A stretch of 64,000 bases of DNA from UBA1181 sp045226255 (lineage in GTDB: Bacteria > Bacteroidota > Bacteroidia > Bacteroidales > Paludibacteraceae), in contig JBGVCG010000035.1 of NCBI GenBank assembly GCA_045226255.1, positions 35,057-99,056 on the forward strand, written 5' to 3'. Made by a program: the position numbers and the translations under genes. The notes under the pieces are model-generated. The model searched no databases. It saw only the letters and a program-made list of their open reading frames with translations, and was not told the DNA's origin. Of this stretch, positions 53,301-61,101 are shown one piece after another; within the stretch, counting starts at the first letter, position 1; every line of letters starts with the position of its first letter.

Positions 53301-54471
53301 TCAGCGTGTCCATCAAGACACCCACAGGCGGTTGTATGATGTGGAATCCATTTTCGACGTAGTCATCTCCCTCACAAATGTAGACATTGATAGGGAAATA
53401 TTTTTGCAGAACGGTCAATTCGAGGCTAACCGTAGCGGATGCGGAGCAAGTGGCAGGATTAGCGATCAAATTAGTGAATCCGAACGTGCCCACGTTCATC
53501 TGTGGTGGCAAATCGAAGTTGTGGAGATTGTAGGCCTCTCCTTGGCAAATCGTGTCCCGAATGGTAACGTCTCCCCCCACATAGGAATCGGTGACGTATG
53601 CGCTCTGTATGAACTGACAGCCCGTCGCGGAAGTGATTTCGCAGTAGATGTTCATGTCTCCGCCACGGAAAGTGCGGTATGAGATGCGGGACGTATCCCC
53701 ATTGTCCCAATGGTAGGAAGGGAATCCTTCCGGTGCGGCCAACGAGAAGCTTTCGCCCTCACACACGTCGAGGCTCAGTTTGTTAGGCGCACAGGAGGCA
53801 GTGAAATAGGCGTATCCGTAATGTCCGAAAAGGAAACAATCGTATGTGATGAACTGGACCTGCACCTCCTGTCCGACGAAGGGAGTCAAGTCGAGACCGA
53901 TCTTCGACCAATCCCGCCATCGCACCGTATGATACTCGTCACCATCCACATACGTGTAATCATGGAACCCATCCAGCCCAGCAGCGGCAGTAACATCATA
54001 AACGGAGCAATCATTCACCAGCTTGCCATTCTTGTCGGTGACACGAATGACGAAACGAGGCTGGAAAGCGAATTCATGCCCAGGGTCCTCCATCACAACT
54101 GCAAAATTGACAAACAATAGGGAGTTGTCGGGGTCAACGATATAGTGGTACACAACAGCCTCCGATTCGCCTCCGATACTATCGTTGCCTAATCGGATGG
54201 ATTTCTCCTTTCCATCGGGTATCAGCTTCAGTTTATTACCCGTGTGGGGATCATACCCCTGCTCTTCGTTCAGATGATGTCGTTTCGGATTGATTCCTAA
54301 GGCCTCGAAGGGATTGTCTGTCATACCCGTATAGAAATCCACATAGGAGGCGGAGATGTCCATGAAGTCCGGACAACCATTGTATGGAACAGCTTGGACA
54401 AGAGATAAGAATCCCCCTACGAAGGCTAATAGCATACCTAATAGGGTTTTTCTTATCTCGTGTTTTCTCAT
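50362..54471 (-). CDS. Large secreted Cys-rich repeat protein with type B T9SS sorting domain
   Basis: 1369 residues with a signal peptide (to SLVQA). Residues ~30-240 form an exported beta domain. At least eight ~50-residue repeats follow the pattern 'C.G..Y..NGF ... T..GCDS...L.L.V', seen for example as CQGSTYKKNGF / GCDSVICLRLEV and CEGDDYVENGF / CDSIVCLRLVV. In the middle (about 590-960) are two related domains, each with a 'Gd...' strand and a shared DMEHGWYVPSIGEL / DFEHGWYIPTRAEM block that resembles DUF1566/Lcl-type domains. The C-terminal ~80 residues (VPTSFTPKDGNGINDIF, IHDRYGLLV, NGWDGSYRGE, ADAGVYIYTI) are the type B sorting domain. A surface adhesin or matrix role is inferred. 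Confidence 0.92.
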   Translation of the reverse strand: MRKHEIRKTLLGMLLAFVGGFLSLVQAVPYNGCPDFMDISASYVDFYTGMTDNPFEALGINPKRHHLNEEQGYDPHTGNKLKLIPDGKEKSIRLGNDSIGGESEAVVYHYIVDPDNSLLFVNFAVVMEDPGHEFAFQPRFVIRVTDKNGKLVNDCSVYDVTAAAGLDGFHDYTYVDGDEYHTVRWRDWSKIGLDLTPFVGQEVQVQFITYDCFLFGHYGYAYFTASCAPNKLSLDVCEGESFSLAAPEGFPSYHWDNGDTSRISYRTFRGGDMNIYCEITSATGCQFIQSAYVTDSYVGGDVTIRDTICQGEAYNLHNFDLPPQMNVGTFGFTNLIANPATCSASATVSLELTVLQKYFPINVYICEGDDYVENGFHIIQPPVGVLMDTLKFERSKQRCDSIVCLRLVVNDTKNLANELKGELHPCTNQVVTYFSELEDNLSQYKWNLPENVKVVSGEHSPQIALYFTSDEPATLTLIGENGCGTSAAPYTVYPYPSYHNIVSDTVCQGESYRMGSISLGKQEKSGFFTSTHSFKTNKGCDSTIVLQLTVLPVPVVSFEVSPDRTLHCDSSMLRLSVKSSGSVLIYHQCDPSPVAIGDVFCSDGSFVNIDSFPLSGKQAEGVVYHYDDIEGYAYVVSLFEPYPYVRWSNVYYDIPALENQQYLPNLLNDMDGFGHTSLIRGTGDADEYPLAWLADMEHGWYVPSIGELRKMFEAISIVNVSLNRLNADSIFFNNYDGTRVDMNFYYYSSSEYNEDMACCMKADFFIYAIPKYNKLTTRFSRKVKLQNWTQPKYKMGDLIINEDGSRGIVLCVSPDGKTGTMIAMEDDSARIQNTYEPLADTLMAQIDNRLNTSRGYECTRKYRELGDSSQYPAAWTVDFEHGWYIPTRAEMNFLYANIMVLDSALHENGGISFTVQDYWTCDATTDPYGYIISIPQGNFNFYPLTEDLFFRPMRQFTVCEDYTEYEDTTLSYRWNTGDTVPTIVDYPTRTTNYEVTILSNAGKCRSKHDTTIYVQSVDPIVLNKTVCHGQVYKDDYFEASESGVYHAEADNGECTQKITLNLTVLDAQDTTCVSDVTCQGSTYKKNGFFLQPSSPGFAYDTITFSDGKGCDSVICLRLEVLPAQRDTQYAHVCQNEGYYKNGFEIPAFQPAGLQYKERSELNEEGCTFIHVLALTVDTVYQISMVDSICFMERYQRNGFDFLVDEEGYSVHYQTLTSSTHCDSILSLSVKAFPKTDFTYSDTIMYGDTYRDQNFDLPAQKVPGLHTFDTMYANSKGCDSLVTLLLFVRNEDDVDVPTSFTPKDGNGINDIFMEGYEIFIHDRYGLLVCHSTNGWDGSYRGEPADAGVYIYTIRFRNGKEKHGTVEILKE

Positions 54472-54510
54472 ATATATTATCCCTTTATATCGTTGAACAA
54501 TGGTTTCACT

Positions 54511-55539
54511 TTACAAAGATAATCTTTTTAACTCTTTTTTTGCCTTTTCCAAAGAATCAATTATGCTGTCGCACCATAAATCGAACTCAGGATCCGGGCA
54601 TTGGCACTCTGGATGGGCAAGAACATAGTCGACAGTTTGCTTCACACCCTTGGAGAATGGAACGCTTGTAACGAAGCCGGGCACGGCTCTTTTCAGTTTC
54701 GTGTTATCGAAAACGACCGAGTTGGATTTGTCTCCGATCAGGCTACCCAAGAGGTCATAGTGTCCCACTTCCGCCAAGAAATCGGAGGAGACATAGTAGG
54801 GCTTCAACTCCACGCCCAACGCCTGTGCGATGGATTTGTATATCTGGTTCCACGTCAGGGTCTCGTCCGAAGTGATTTGGAAGGCCTCCCCTATCGCATG
54901 CGGATTGCCCATCAAGCCTACGAAGGCCTTGGCGAAATCGCTGTTGTGCGTCATGGTCCACAGGGAGGTGCCATCGCCTTGGATGATGACCGGCTTTCCC
55001 TCCAACATACGTTTCACGACCTGCCAGCTACCCTTGTCGCCATGCACGCCCAACGGCACGGAACGCTCGTCATAGGTGTGGCTCGGGCGTACGATCGTGA
55101 TCGGGAAGCCTGATTGGCGGTATTGGTCGAGGAAGAACTCCTCACACTCGATCTTCTCCCTGGAGTACTGCCAGTAAGGGTTCGCCAGCGTAGTGCCCTC
55201 CGTGATCAAGTAGGAGGCCAACGGCTTATGATAGGCCGAGGCGCTGCTGATGAAGATGAACTGGTTCGTGATCCCTGAGAAGAGGCGGAAGTCACGCTCC
55301 GCCTGCTCCTTGTGGAAGATGATGAAGTCACAGACCACATCGAACTTCATGCCGGCGATCTTAGCCTTCACCTCAGCCTCGTCATTCACATCGTTCACTC
55401 GAATGAACTTCACGTTGTCAGGGAGTTGAACCGAACGGTTGCCACGGTTCAAAAGGAACAACTGATGCCCTTCAGCCGCCAATCTTTTCGTGATCGCCAT
55501 GCTGATGGTGCCTGTTCCACCGATAAATAAAACATTCAT
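54511..55539 (-). CDS. NAD-dependent epimerase/dehydratase family protein (extended SDR)
   Basis: 342 residues. Rossmann motif FIGGTGTIS at 5-13, VCDFIIFHKEQA, the Ser of the catalytic triad in FISSASAYHKP, and the YxxxK active site in YWQYSREKIECEEF. Segments VRPSHTYDE and QITSDETLTWNQIY resemble SDR proteins related to chloroplast CSP41 and Bacteroidota nucleoside-sugar epimerases. The exact substrate is unknown. A promoter element for the adhesin operon lies within its 3' end. Confidence 0.9.
   Translation of the reverse strand: MNVLFIGGTGTISMAITKRLAAEGHQLFLLNRGNRSVQLPDNVKFIRVNDVNDEAEVKAKIAGMKFDVVCDFIIFHKEQAERDFRLFSGITNQFIFISSASAYHKPLASYLITEGTTLANPYWQYSREKIECEEFFLDQYRQSGFPITIVRPSHTYDERSVPLGVHGDKGSWQVVKRMLEGKPVIIQGDGTSLWTMTHNSDFAKAFVGLMGNPHAIGEAFQITSDETLTWNQIYKSIAQALGVELKPYYVSSDFLAEVGHYDLLGSLIGDKSNSVVFDNTKLKRAVPGFVTSVPFSKGVKQTVDYVLAHPECQCPDPEFDLWCDSIIDSLEKAKKELKRLSL
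54514..54521 (-). promoter_or_regulatory. -7 element of the adhesin operon
   Basis: TATCTTTG on the minus strand, inside the 3' end of the epimerase gene and 42 bases before the start codon. Confidence 0.55.
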
Positions 55540-55560
55540 ACTTATAAGTTTTTGATTAGA

Positions 55561-55752
55561 CTATTTATGTCGATTCGCTCTTTTCCTGCGGTATTCCGCC
55601 TTCATCTTAGCGGAATCGGAGCCATGCGCACCCTTGATGTAGGAGGTCTTCTTCGCCTTGGTCTTCACATTGGTGCTCTTATTGTTACTATTATCGTTAT
55701 CGGACGATTTACGAAAAACCTTCCCATGTTCTATGATGTGTTCTATGTCCAT
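55561..55752 (-). CDS. Small basic protein of unknown function
   Basis: 63 residues, Lys/Arg/Asn/Ser-rich: a short helix (MDIEHIIEHGKVF), a low-complexity NSNNKSTNVKTKAKK stretch and a basic C-terminus (KMKAEYRRKRANRHK). It sits in a minus-strand array between the CCA-adding enzyme and the epimerase, 35 bases after the former. No known family was recognised. The basic tail would suit RNA or ribosome binding. Confidence 0.5.
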   Translation of the reverse strand: MDIEHIIEHGKVFRKSSDNDNSNNKSTNVKTKAKKTSYIKGAHGSDSAKMKAEYRRKRANRHK

Positions 55753-55787
55753 AATAAAAAGAATATGAGTGGTTAAAATTCAATACA

Positions 55788-57197
55788 TTACGCATTCTTC
55801 GGAGTGAGTCCGAGCTCCTTCGCCTTCTCGATCATGAATTGGTAGGCGGGTTCGTACTCGTTCGGGATGATACCATCCAGGATAGCATCCTTGATAGCCG
55901 TCTTGATGTCTCCGATGGCGCGGCAAGGGGTGAGGTCGAAGATGCGCATGATCTCCTCGCCCGTGATAGGTGGCTGGAAATTGCGCACACGGTCTTTCTC
56001 CTCGATCTCCTTCAGTTTCTCACGCACGATGCGGAAGTTATCACGGTACCGACGTACCTTGTCCGCATTCTTGGAGGTGATATCGGCGTCGCATAGAATC
56101 ATCAGCGCCTCAATGTCGTCACCGGCATCAAAGAGCAAACGGCGCACGGCGGAGTCAGTCACGGTCTCCTCCACCAGAGAGATAGGGCGCATATGGAGCT
56201 CCACCATCTTCTGGACGAACTTCATGTGCTCGTTCAGCGGAAGTTTCATGCGGGTGAAGATCTTAGGGATCATCTTGGCACCCACGTAGTTATGGTTGTG
56301 GAATGTCCAACCGATCCGATTGTCCCACTTCTTCGTGACGGGTTTCGCCACGTCATGGAAGAGGGCCGCCCAGCGCAGCCAGAGGTCGTCGGATTGCTCC
56401 GCCACAGCGTCCAGCACCTGCATCGTGTGCAGGAAGTTATCCTTGTGTCCCCTGCCCTCCTTTTCCTCCACACCGCATAGCCTATGGATTTCAGGCAATA
56501 TCAGTTCCAGCAAGCCACAACGCTCCAACAGGTCGAACCCCACGGACGGGCGTGACGAAGCCATGATTTTGTTCAATTCATCAACGATACGCTCCTTCGA
56601 GATGATGGAGATACGCTCCTTCATGCGACAGATAGCGTCGAATGTGTTGGAGTCGATGAAGAATCGCAACTGGGTGGCGAAACGTATGCAACGCATCATG
56701 CGGAGCGGGTCGTCACTGAACGTGATGTCAGGGTCGAGCGGAGTACGGATAATCATATTACGGATATCCTCCATACCCCCAAACGGGTCCACCAACTCTC
56801 CAAAACGCTTCTCATTCAAGCAGATAGCCAATGCATTGATGGTGAAGTCACGACGGTTTTGGTCATCCTCCAACGTACCATCCTCGACAATGGGTTTGCG
56901 GGAATCCTCCCGATACGACTCTTTCCTCGCACCGACGAACTCCACCTCCATATCACCCCGCTTCACCTGGGCAGTACCGAAATTCTTGAAGACAGCCAAC
57001 GTGCTTCCCCTCCATTTCTTGTGGAAAGCCTCCGCCACCTCGATGCCGCTACCAACCACCACCACATCAATATCGTTCGAGGGACGCTTCAGGAAGATGT
57101 CGCGCACAAAACCGCCTATCACGTAGCACTCCACACCCTTCTTGTCCGCCACCTCGGAAATCGACTTGAAAATATTATTGTTTATATATTCCTTCAC
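55788..57197 (-). CDS. cca: CCA-adding tRNA nucleotidyltransferase with HD domain
   Basis: 469 residues. The class II nucleotidyltransferase head has GGFVRD at 28-33 and the metal-binding DID at 42-44, followed by RRDFTINALA and DPLRMMRCIRFA. An HD domain follows (ALFHDVAKP, His281-Asp282; preceded by FLHTMQVLD). It adds or repairs CCA at tRNA 3' ends; both tRNAs in this window lack an encoded CCA, so they depend on it. Some close relatives are poly(A) polymerases, but length and motifs favour the CCA enzyme. Confidence 0.93.
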   Translation of the reverse strand: MKEYINNNIFKSISEVADKKGVECYVIGGFVRDIFLKRPSNDIDVVVVGSGIEVAEAFHKKWRGSTLAVFKNFGTAQVKRGDMEVEFVGARKESYREDSRKPIVEDGTLEDDQNRRDFTINALAICLNEKRFGELVDPFGGMEDIRNMIIRTPLDPDITFSDDPLRMMRCIRFATQLRFFIDSNTFDAICRMKERISIISKERIVDELNKIMASSRPSVGFDLLERCGLLELILPEIHRLCGVEEKEGRGHKDNFLHTMQVLDAVAEQSDDLWLRWAALFHDVAKPVTKKWDNRIGWTFHNHNYVGAKMIPKIFTRMKLPLNEHMKFVQKMVELHMRPISLVEETVTDSAVRRLLFDAGDDIEALMILCDADITSKNADKVRRYRDNFRIVREKLKEIEEKDRVRNFQPPITGEEIMRIFDLTPCRAIGDIKTAIKDAILDGIIPNEYEPAYQFMIEKAKELGLTPKNA

Positions 57198-57236
57198 AAC
57201 AAAACTTCTTCTTATCCTTAAATACGCGAAATTACA

Positions 57237-57272
57237 TAAAAGAATTAAGAGTTAAGAATTAAGCGTTAAGAA
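57237..57272. repeat. Dispersed intergenic repeat, family A
   Basis: AAAAGAATTAAGAGTTAAGA then ATTAAGCGTTAAGAAT, matching the other family A tracts. Confidence 0.55.
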
Positions 57273-57290
57273 TCTGCACCGACACGAACG

Positions 57291-57366
57291 GCGGATTCAT
57301 TTACCACATTAGGCACATGTGGTATTTACGATTTAACTATTTACAATTTACTATTGGCGATTATCA
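57291..57366. repeat. Dispersed intergenic repeat, family B (long copy)
   Basis: GCGGATTCATTTACCACATT at the start, then GGCACATGTGGTATTTACGA, then TATTTACAATTTACTATT. It touches the end of hisA and carries a CACATGTG palindrome. Confidence 0.6.
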
Positions 57367-58086
57367 TGCGGTGAATCGAGCCAATTGCGCCATCGTGATC
57401 CGACCTTCGTAGATGGCCTTCCCCGTGATGACGGCAGGCACATTCGCCTCCTGCAACGCCTCGATATCCTCCATGGAGCTTACGCCTCCGCTGGCGATCA
57501 GGTAGAGGTCCGGGAATTGCGCCAGGATTTTTCTGTAGAGGTCGATGGATGGTCCCTGCAACATACCGTCCTTGCTGATGTCGGTGCAAATCACCTTGTC
57601 CACGCCCTGCGTCTTGAACTTCTCCACGAAAGGCAACAGGTCAGCGTCGGTCGTCTCGATCCAACCACCCACGGCAATCTTTTCGTTCTTGACATCCGCG
57701 CCAAGGATGATGCGCTCCGAGCCGAACTTCTCGATCCACGAAGAGAAGACGTCCGGTTTCTTCACAGCGATACTACCGCCCGTGATCATCTTCGCACCAT
57801 TCTCGAAGGCGATGCGCAGGTCCTCGTCACTTTTCAGTCCGCCACCGAAGTCGATGGTGAGGTTCGTATGCGTAGCGATGGACTCCAGCACCCTATAGTT
57901 CACGATGTGCTGCGCCTTCGCACCGTCCAAGTCCACCAAGTGCAAGCGCTTAACGCCCGCATCCTCGAACATCTTAGCCACCTCCAAAGGATTCTCGTTG
58001 TAGACTTTCTTTTGCTCATAATCCCCTTGGGAGAGGCGGACGCACTTGGCGTCGATAATATCAATGGCTGGTATAATCTCTATCAT
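57364..58086 (-). CDS. hisA: ProFAR isomerase HisA
   Basis: 240 residues; Amadori isomerisation of ProFAR to PRFAR, step 4 of histidine synthesis, on a TIM barrel. N-terminal catalytic Asp in IPAIDIIDAKCVRL, LHLVDLDGA, IDFGGGLKS, second catalytic Asp in VICTDISKDGMLQGP and phosphate-binding LIASGGVSS are present. It is separated from hisI (34673) and no other his genes are nearby. It starts 2 bases after the MauE-like gene ends, so the two are coupled. Confidence 0.96.
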   Translation of the reverse strand: MIEIIPAIDIIDAKCVRLSQGDYEQKKVYNENPLEVAKMFEDAGVKRLHLVDLDGAKAQHIVNYRVLESIATHTNLTIDFGGGLKSDEDLRIAFENGAKMITGGSIAVKKPDVFSSWIEKFGSERIILGADVKNEKIAVGGWIETTDADLLPFVEKFKTQGVDKVICTDISKDGMLQGPSIDLYRKILAQFPDLYLIASGGVSSMEDIEALQEANVPAVITGKAIYEGRITMAQLARFTA

Positions 58087-58088
58087 GG

Positions 58089-58985
58089 TTATTCTTTTAC
58101 AAATTCGACAATATCATTTTCATTAAACGTAGCATTGCTCATGACCTTCGACACGTTCCCGTCCTCCGTCAACAGGATGAGAGGGAGTGTGCCATTGGTT
58201 ATTTTGAGGAAAAAACTTGCGGGGAGGAAATCGTAGCGATGCGGATTCACCTCCGTCTCTTCAAGGAACTTCTGGAATCGGACAGAGTCACCGATAACGA
58301 ACCAATGCACCGGATCGTCCTGAAGCTGGGCTCGACGCAAGGTGATGTCCAACTTACGGGCAGCCATCTTGCAATGCTTGCAACCTGTACTGACGAACGC
58401 CAGGATCTGCTTGCCACCAGCCTTCAGCTCCGGATACTGCGAAACGAGTTGTTCAAAATCATCGGAGGAATAGCCGACGTTTTTCTTCCCAAATCCATAC
58501 GGAGCCTTGAGCACAAAAGCGAAGACCAACGAACCCACCAACACAACGGCCAGCAACGCAGGACGCCAACTCGCCCGCCAGTCCTCCAAGTTCCACCCGA
58601 GGAACAAGAAGAGTCCCATCAAGACGTTCTTCCCCAGGGACTCAAGCGGGTCCATCTCGACAAAATCACCAAAGCAATGGCAGTTGTCGCTCTTCCCCGT
58701 AACAGCTAAATAAACCAGAAAAACTGTGAATAGGAGCAGCAAGGCGACAGAGAGTCTCGAAACCAACCGTCCATATAGCCCGACAACAAGGCATACGCCC
58801 AAAAACATCTCCGTGAAGAGTAATGCGCAGGCTAAAAATGAAGACACGGCCAAACTGAACCAGTCAAGACCATAAATGAATAACTCGAATGAATCGACTG
58901 ATATAAACTTCAAGACAGCGGAGACAATGAACATGACACCCGCCACCGACCTACAGAGAAAAAGAATCTTCGTCTTATCTGGCAT
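58089..58985 (-). CDS. MauE/DoxX-like membrane protein with C-terminal thioredoxin-like domain
   Basis: 298 residues. Four membrane helices (about 10-28, 43-70, 76-95, 118-134) form a DoxX/MauE-like module with the CHCFGDF motif at 102-108, typical of MauE-family proteins. A further helix (~143-160) leads to a thioredoxin-like domain with CKHC at 202-205 (STGCKHCKMAARKL). Such proteins pass electrons or disulfides across the membrane. It is fused in one chain, followed by hisA, and preceded by a small Cys-rich lipoprotein that may be its partner (inference). Confidence 0.85.
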   Translation of the reverse strand: MPDKTKILFLCRSVAGVMFIVSAVLKFISVDSFELFIYGLDWFSLAVSSFLACALLFTEMFLGVCLVVGLYGRLVSRLSVALLLLFTVFLVYLAVTGKSDNCHCFGDFVEMDPLESLGKNVLMGLFLFLGWNLEDWRASWRPALLAVVLVGSLVFAFVLKAPYGFGKKNVGYSSDDFEQLVSQYPELKAGGKQILAFVSTGCKHCKMAARKLDITLRRAQLQDDPVHWFVIGDSVRFQKFLEETEVNPHRYDFLPASFFLKITNGTLPLILLTEDGNVSKVMSNATFNENDIVEFVKE

Positions 58986-59073
58986 AACTATAGGTGGGTT
59001 CTAAAAACCGGGGAGAATTCCAGAGCCCAGGGCTTTGTCTATTTTGTTAAACCGGCGAGATCTCAAGACTCGC

Positions 59074-59268
59074 CTATATTGCGGTACATTCCATATCCTC
59101 GGAATCCTCCAATTCGGAGCAATTTCCCTCTTGGTCATAGAATTGGGTGACCGTGTTCCTCGACTTGCACTCACAGTCAGTCGTACTAGCCGTACAAGCT
59201 GAAAGTGATGGAAGAATCGAGCCTGCCAACAAAGTCAATCCCACCCAAAATTTAATCTTACTTATCAT
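59074..59268 (-). CDS. Small cysteine-rich lipoprotein
   Basis: 64 residues. A signal peptide with lipobox LSAC (Cys25) predicts a lipid anchor. The mature ~40 residues hold four more cysteines (32, 34, 50 and 61) with many acidic residues. Homologues are not known to me. It has a strong promoter and lies just upstream of the MauE-thioredoxin gene, so it may be a substrate or sensor for disulfide exchange. Confidence 0.65.
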   Translation of the reverse strand: MISKIKFWVGLTLLAGSILPSLSACTASTTDCECKSRNTVTQFYDQEGNCSELEDSEDMECTAI

Positions 59269-59310
59269 ATTAACAATATTTTACGACAATATGCATTGCC
59301 AAAATCCGCG

Positions 59311-59342
59311 CAAATGTAACACTTTACAATTAGAACACCAAA
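59311..59342 (-). promoter_or_regulatory. Promoter of the lipoprotein-MauE-hisA unit
   Basis: On the minus strand TTTG (59339-59342), 20 bases, TACATTTG (59311-59318): near-perfect match. Confidence 0.75.
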
Positions 59343-59367
59343 CAAGCGGAACTTCGCACGGCGACAA

Positions 59368-61041
59368 TCACAAAACAAATTTCAATAGCACGCCGTCATT
59401 TTGTTTGACATCAACCGAAAAAGGGGCATTAAATGACATTTTTTGTTTAAATCGTACTCCTGATAACAAATCAGTAAAAGATCGTTCCTTCCCGTCATCC
59501 GGCATCTGCAAAACATCAAAAGCATGCTGTGGGATATTGATTTTCAGCTTCACATCGTTGTTCTCGAAGTTGACCACGATCAAGATGCATTCCTTTCCAT
59601 ACTTACGGAAGAAAGCATACTGTTTATGTGTGTTATAGTCCGGATTATTAAAGTTCGCATAAGTCAAATCGAAGAATGAACCGTCAGCGATCGCCTTCTC
59701 CTTCTTGCAGACATTAAGCAAAGAAGCATAGAATGAACGCAAGTCATTCTCCTCTTTAGTCGATTGGCCCGCCAACCAACGTTGGATAGTCGGAACCGCC
59801 CAGTAATCAAAGATAGTAGTACGTCCGTCAATGCCGCTGAAACCAGCCTTGTCCATCGCCTTCTCGCCTAATTCCTGTCCGAAATAGAGCATGACAGGTC
59901 CCGTATTGATGCACGAAGCGATGATCATGGCAGGTCTACCCTTCAACGCATCGGAAGCGAAGAAATCGGAGGCGACACGTTGTTCGTCATGGTTCTCAAG
60001 GAAATTCAGCATATGAGACTCAATGCCAGAGAGGCGTTGCCAACAGTCCGTCACAGCGTGGCAGGAGTTCTCATTGCACATGATACCACGAAGCGTATCA
60101 TAGAGACCCACCTTATCATACAAATAATCGAACTTACCGTCAAAAATAAAGCTTCTATATTGGGACGGATCATACGTCTCCGCAATGAAGATCAGTTCCG
60201 GATATTTCTCTTTGACAGAAGGGATGACCCAACTCCAGAACTCGACCGGCACCATCTCCGCCATGTCGCAACGGAATCCGTCGACCCCCAAGCCGCACCA
60301 GTACAGGAGAATGTCGAGCATCTTCTGCCAAGTGTCCGGTCTAGGCACGAAATCACGGGAATGTCCATTCCGATAGTCGATACCATAGTTCAGTTTGACC
60401 GTTTCGTACCACTCGTAAATGCCCGGGTTATTGGAGAAGAAATCATTACCCGTCACCTTACAAGGCATCTCCGTGTAAGGCTCCTTCTCACCCGCATAGA
60501 GGTCCATATGACCTGCGAATGGCTGATCGACAAGGTAATAGAAATTGTTTTGGTTCGAGAAGAAGACCTCCTTCACGTCATCCTCCCCCAAGTCTCTGAT
60601 TCCCTTCGGCTTTGCGTCGGAGAAATACTGACGGGCCACATGGTTCGGGACAAAGTCCATGATAACCTTCAAGCCCGCCTTATGGGAACGTTTGACCAGA
60701 TCAGCGAACTCCTTTCTGCGGTTCTCCACCTTTGTGGCCAAATCAGGGTCAATATCGTAATAATCTTTAATCGCATAAGGAGACCCCGCCTTGCCCTTGA
60801 CAACAGCAGGATGGTCTTTACGGATGCCAAACTTCCCGTAATCCGTTTGGGTAGCATGTTCGATGACACCCGTATACCAGATGTGTGTGGCGCCCAGATC
60901 ACGGATGGTCCGTAATCGTTCATCGGTAAAATCACTGAGTTTGCCGCAACCGTTTTGAGAAAGGTCGCCATTCTCCACCAAACGTTTGTTTTGGTTTCCG
61001 AACAATCTCGGAAGTACTTGGTAAATAATGATTTTATCCAT
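59368..61041 (-). CDS. GH13 alpha-amylase family glycoside hydrolase
   Basis: 557 residues from the ATG at 61041; a GTG six bases upstream is less likely. Catalytic regions of GH13 are in order: DFVPNH (129-134), GVDGFRCDM with nucleophile Asp259, FIAETYDP with acid/base Glu288, and LENHDEQ with Asp352. No signal peptide, so it is cytoplasmic and probably works on maltodextrins or glycogen-like glucans. The C-terminal beta domain (ILIVVNFENNDVKLKINIP) is normal. It sits after the PurF-like gene in the minus-strand array. Confidence 0.93.
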   Translation of the reverse strand: MDKIIIYQVLPRLFGNQNKRLVENGDLSQNGCGKLSDFTDERLRTIRDLGATHIWYTGVIEHATQTDYGKFGIRKDHPAVVKGKAGSPYAIKDYYDIDPDLATKVENRRKEFADLVKRSHKAGLKVIMDFVPNHVARQYFSDAKPKGIRDLGEDDVKEVFFSNQNNFYYLVDQPFAGHMDLYAGEKEPYTEMPCKVTGNDFFSNNPGIYEWYETVKLNYGIDYRNGHSRDFVPRPDTWQKMLDILLYWCGLGVDGFRCDMAEMVPVEFWSWVIPSVKEKYPELIFIAETYDPSQYRSFIFDGKFDYLYDKVGLYDTLRGIMCNENSCHAVTDCWQRLSGIESHMLNFLENHDEQRVASDFFASDALKGRPAMIIASCINTGPVMLYFGQELGEKAMDKAGFSGIDGRTTIFDYWAVPTIQRWLAGQSTKEENDLRSFYASLLNVCKKEKAIADGSFFDLTYANFNNPDYNTHKQYAFFRKYGKECILIVVNFENNDVKLKINIPQHAFDVLQMPDDGKERSFTDLLSGVRFKQKMSFNAPFSVDVKQNDGVLLKFVL

Positions 61042-61101
61042 ATTCACACAACCGTAAATTAGACAATATAATCTCTAAAGCGACTACGGTCAGCGCCCGA
61101 A

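Noticed and set aside
61042..61047. GTG start for the amylase
   Set aside because: Adds only two residues; ATG at 61041 is the common choice.
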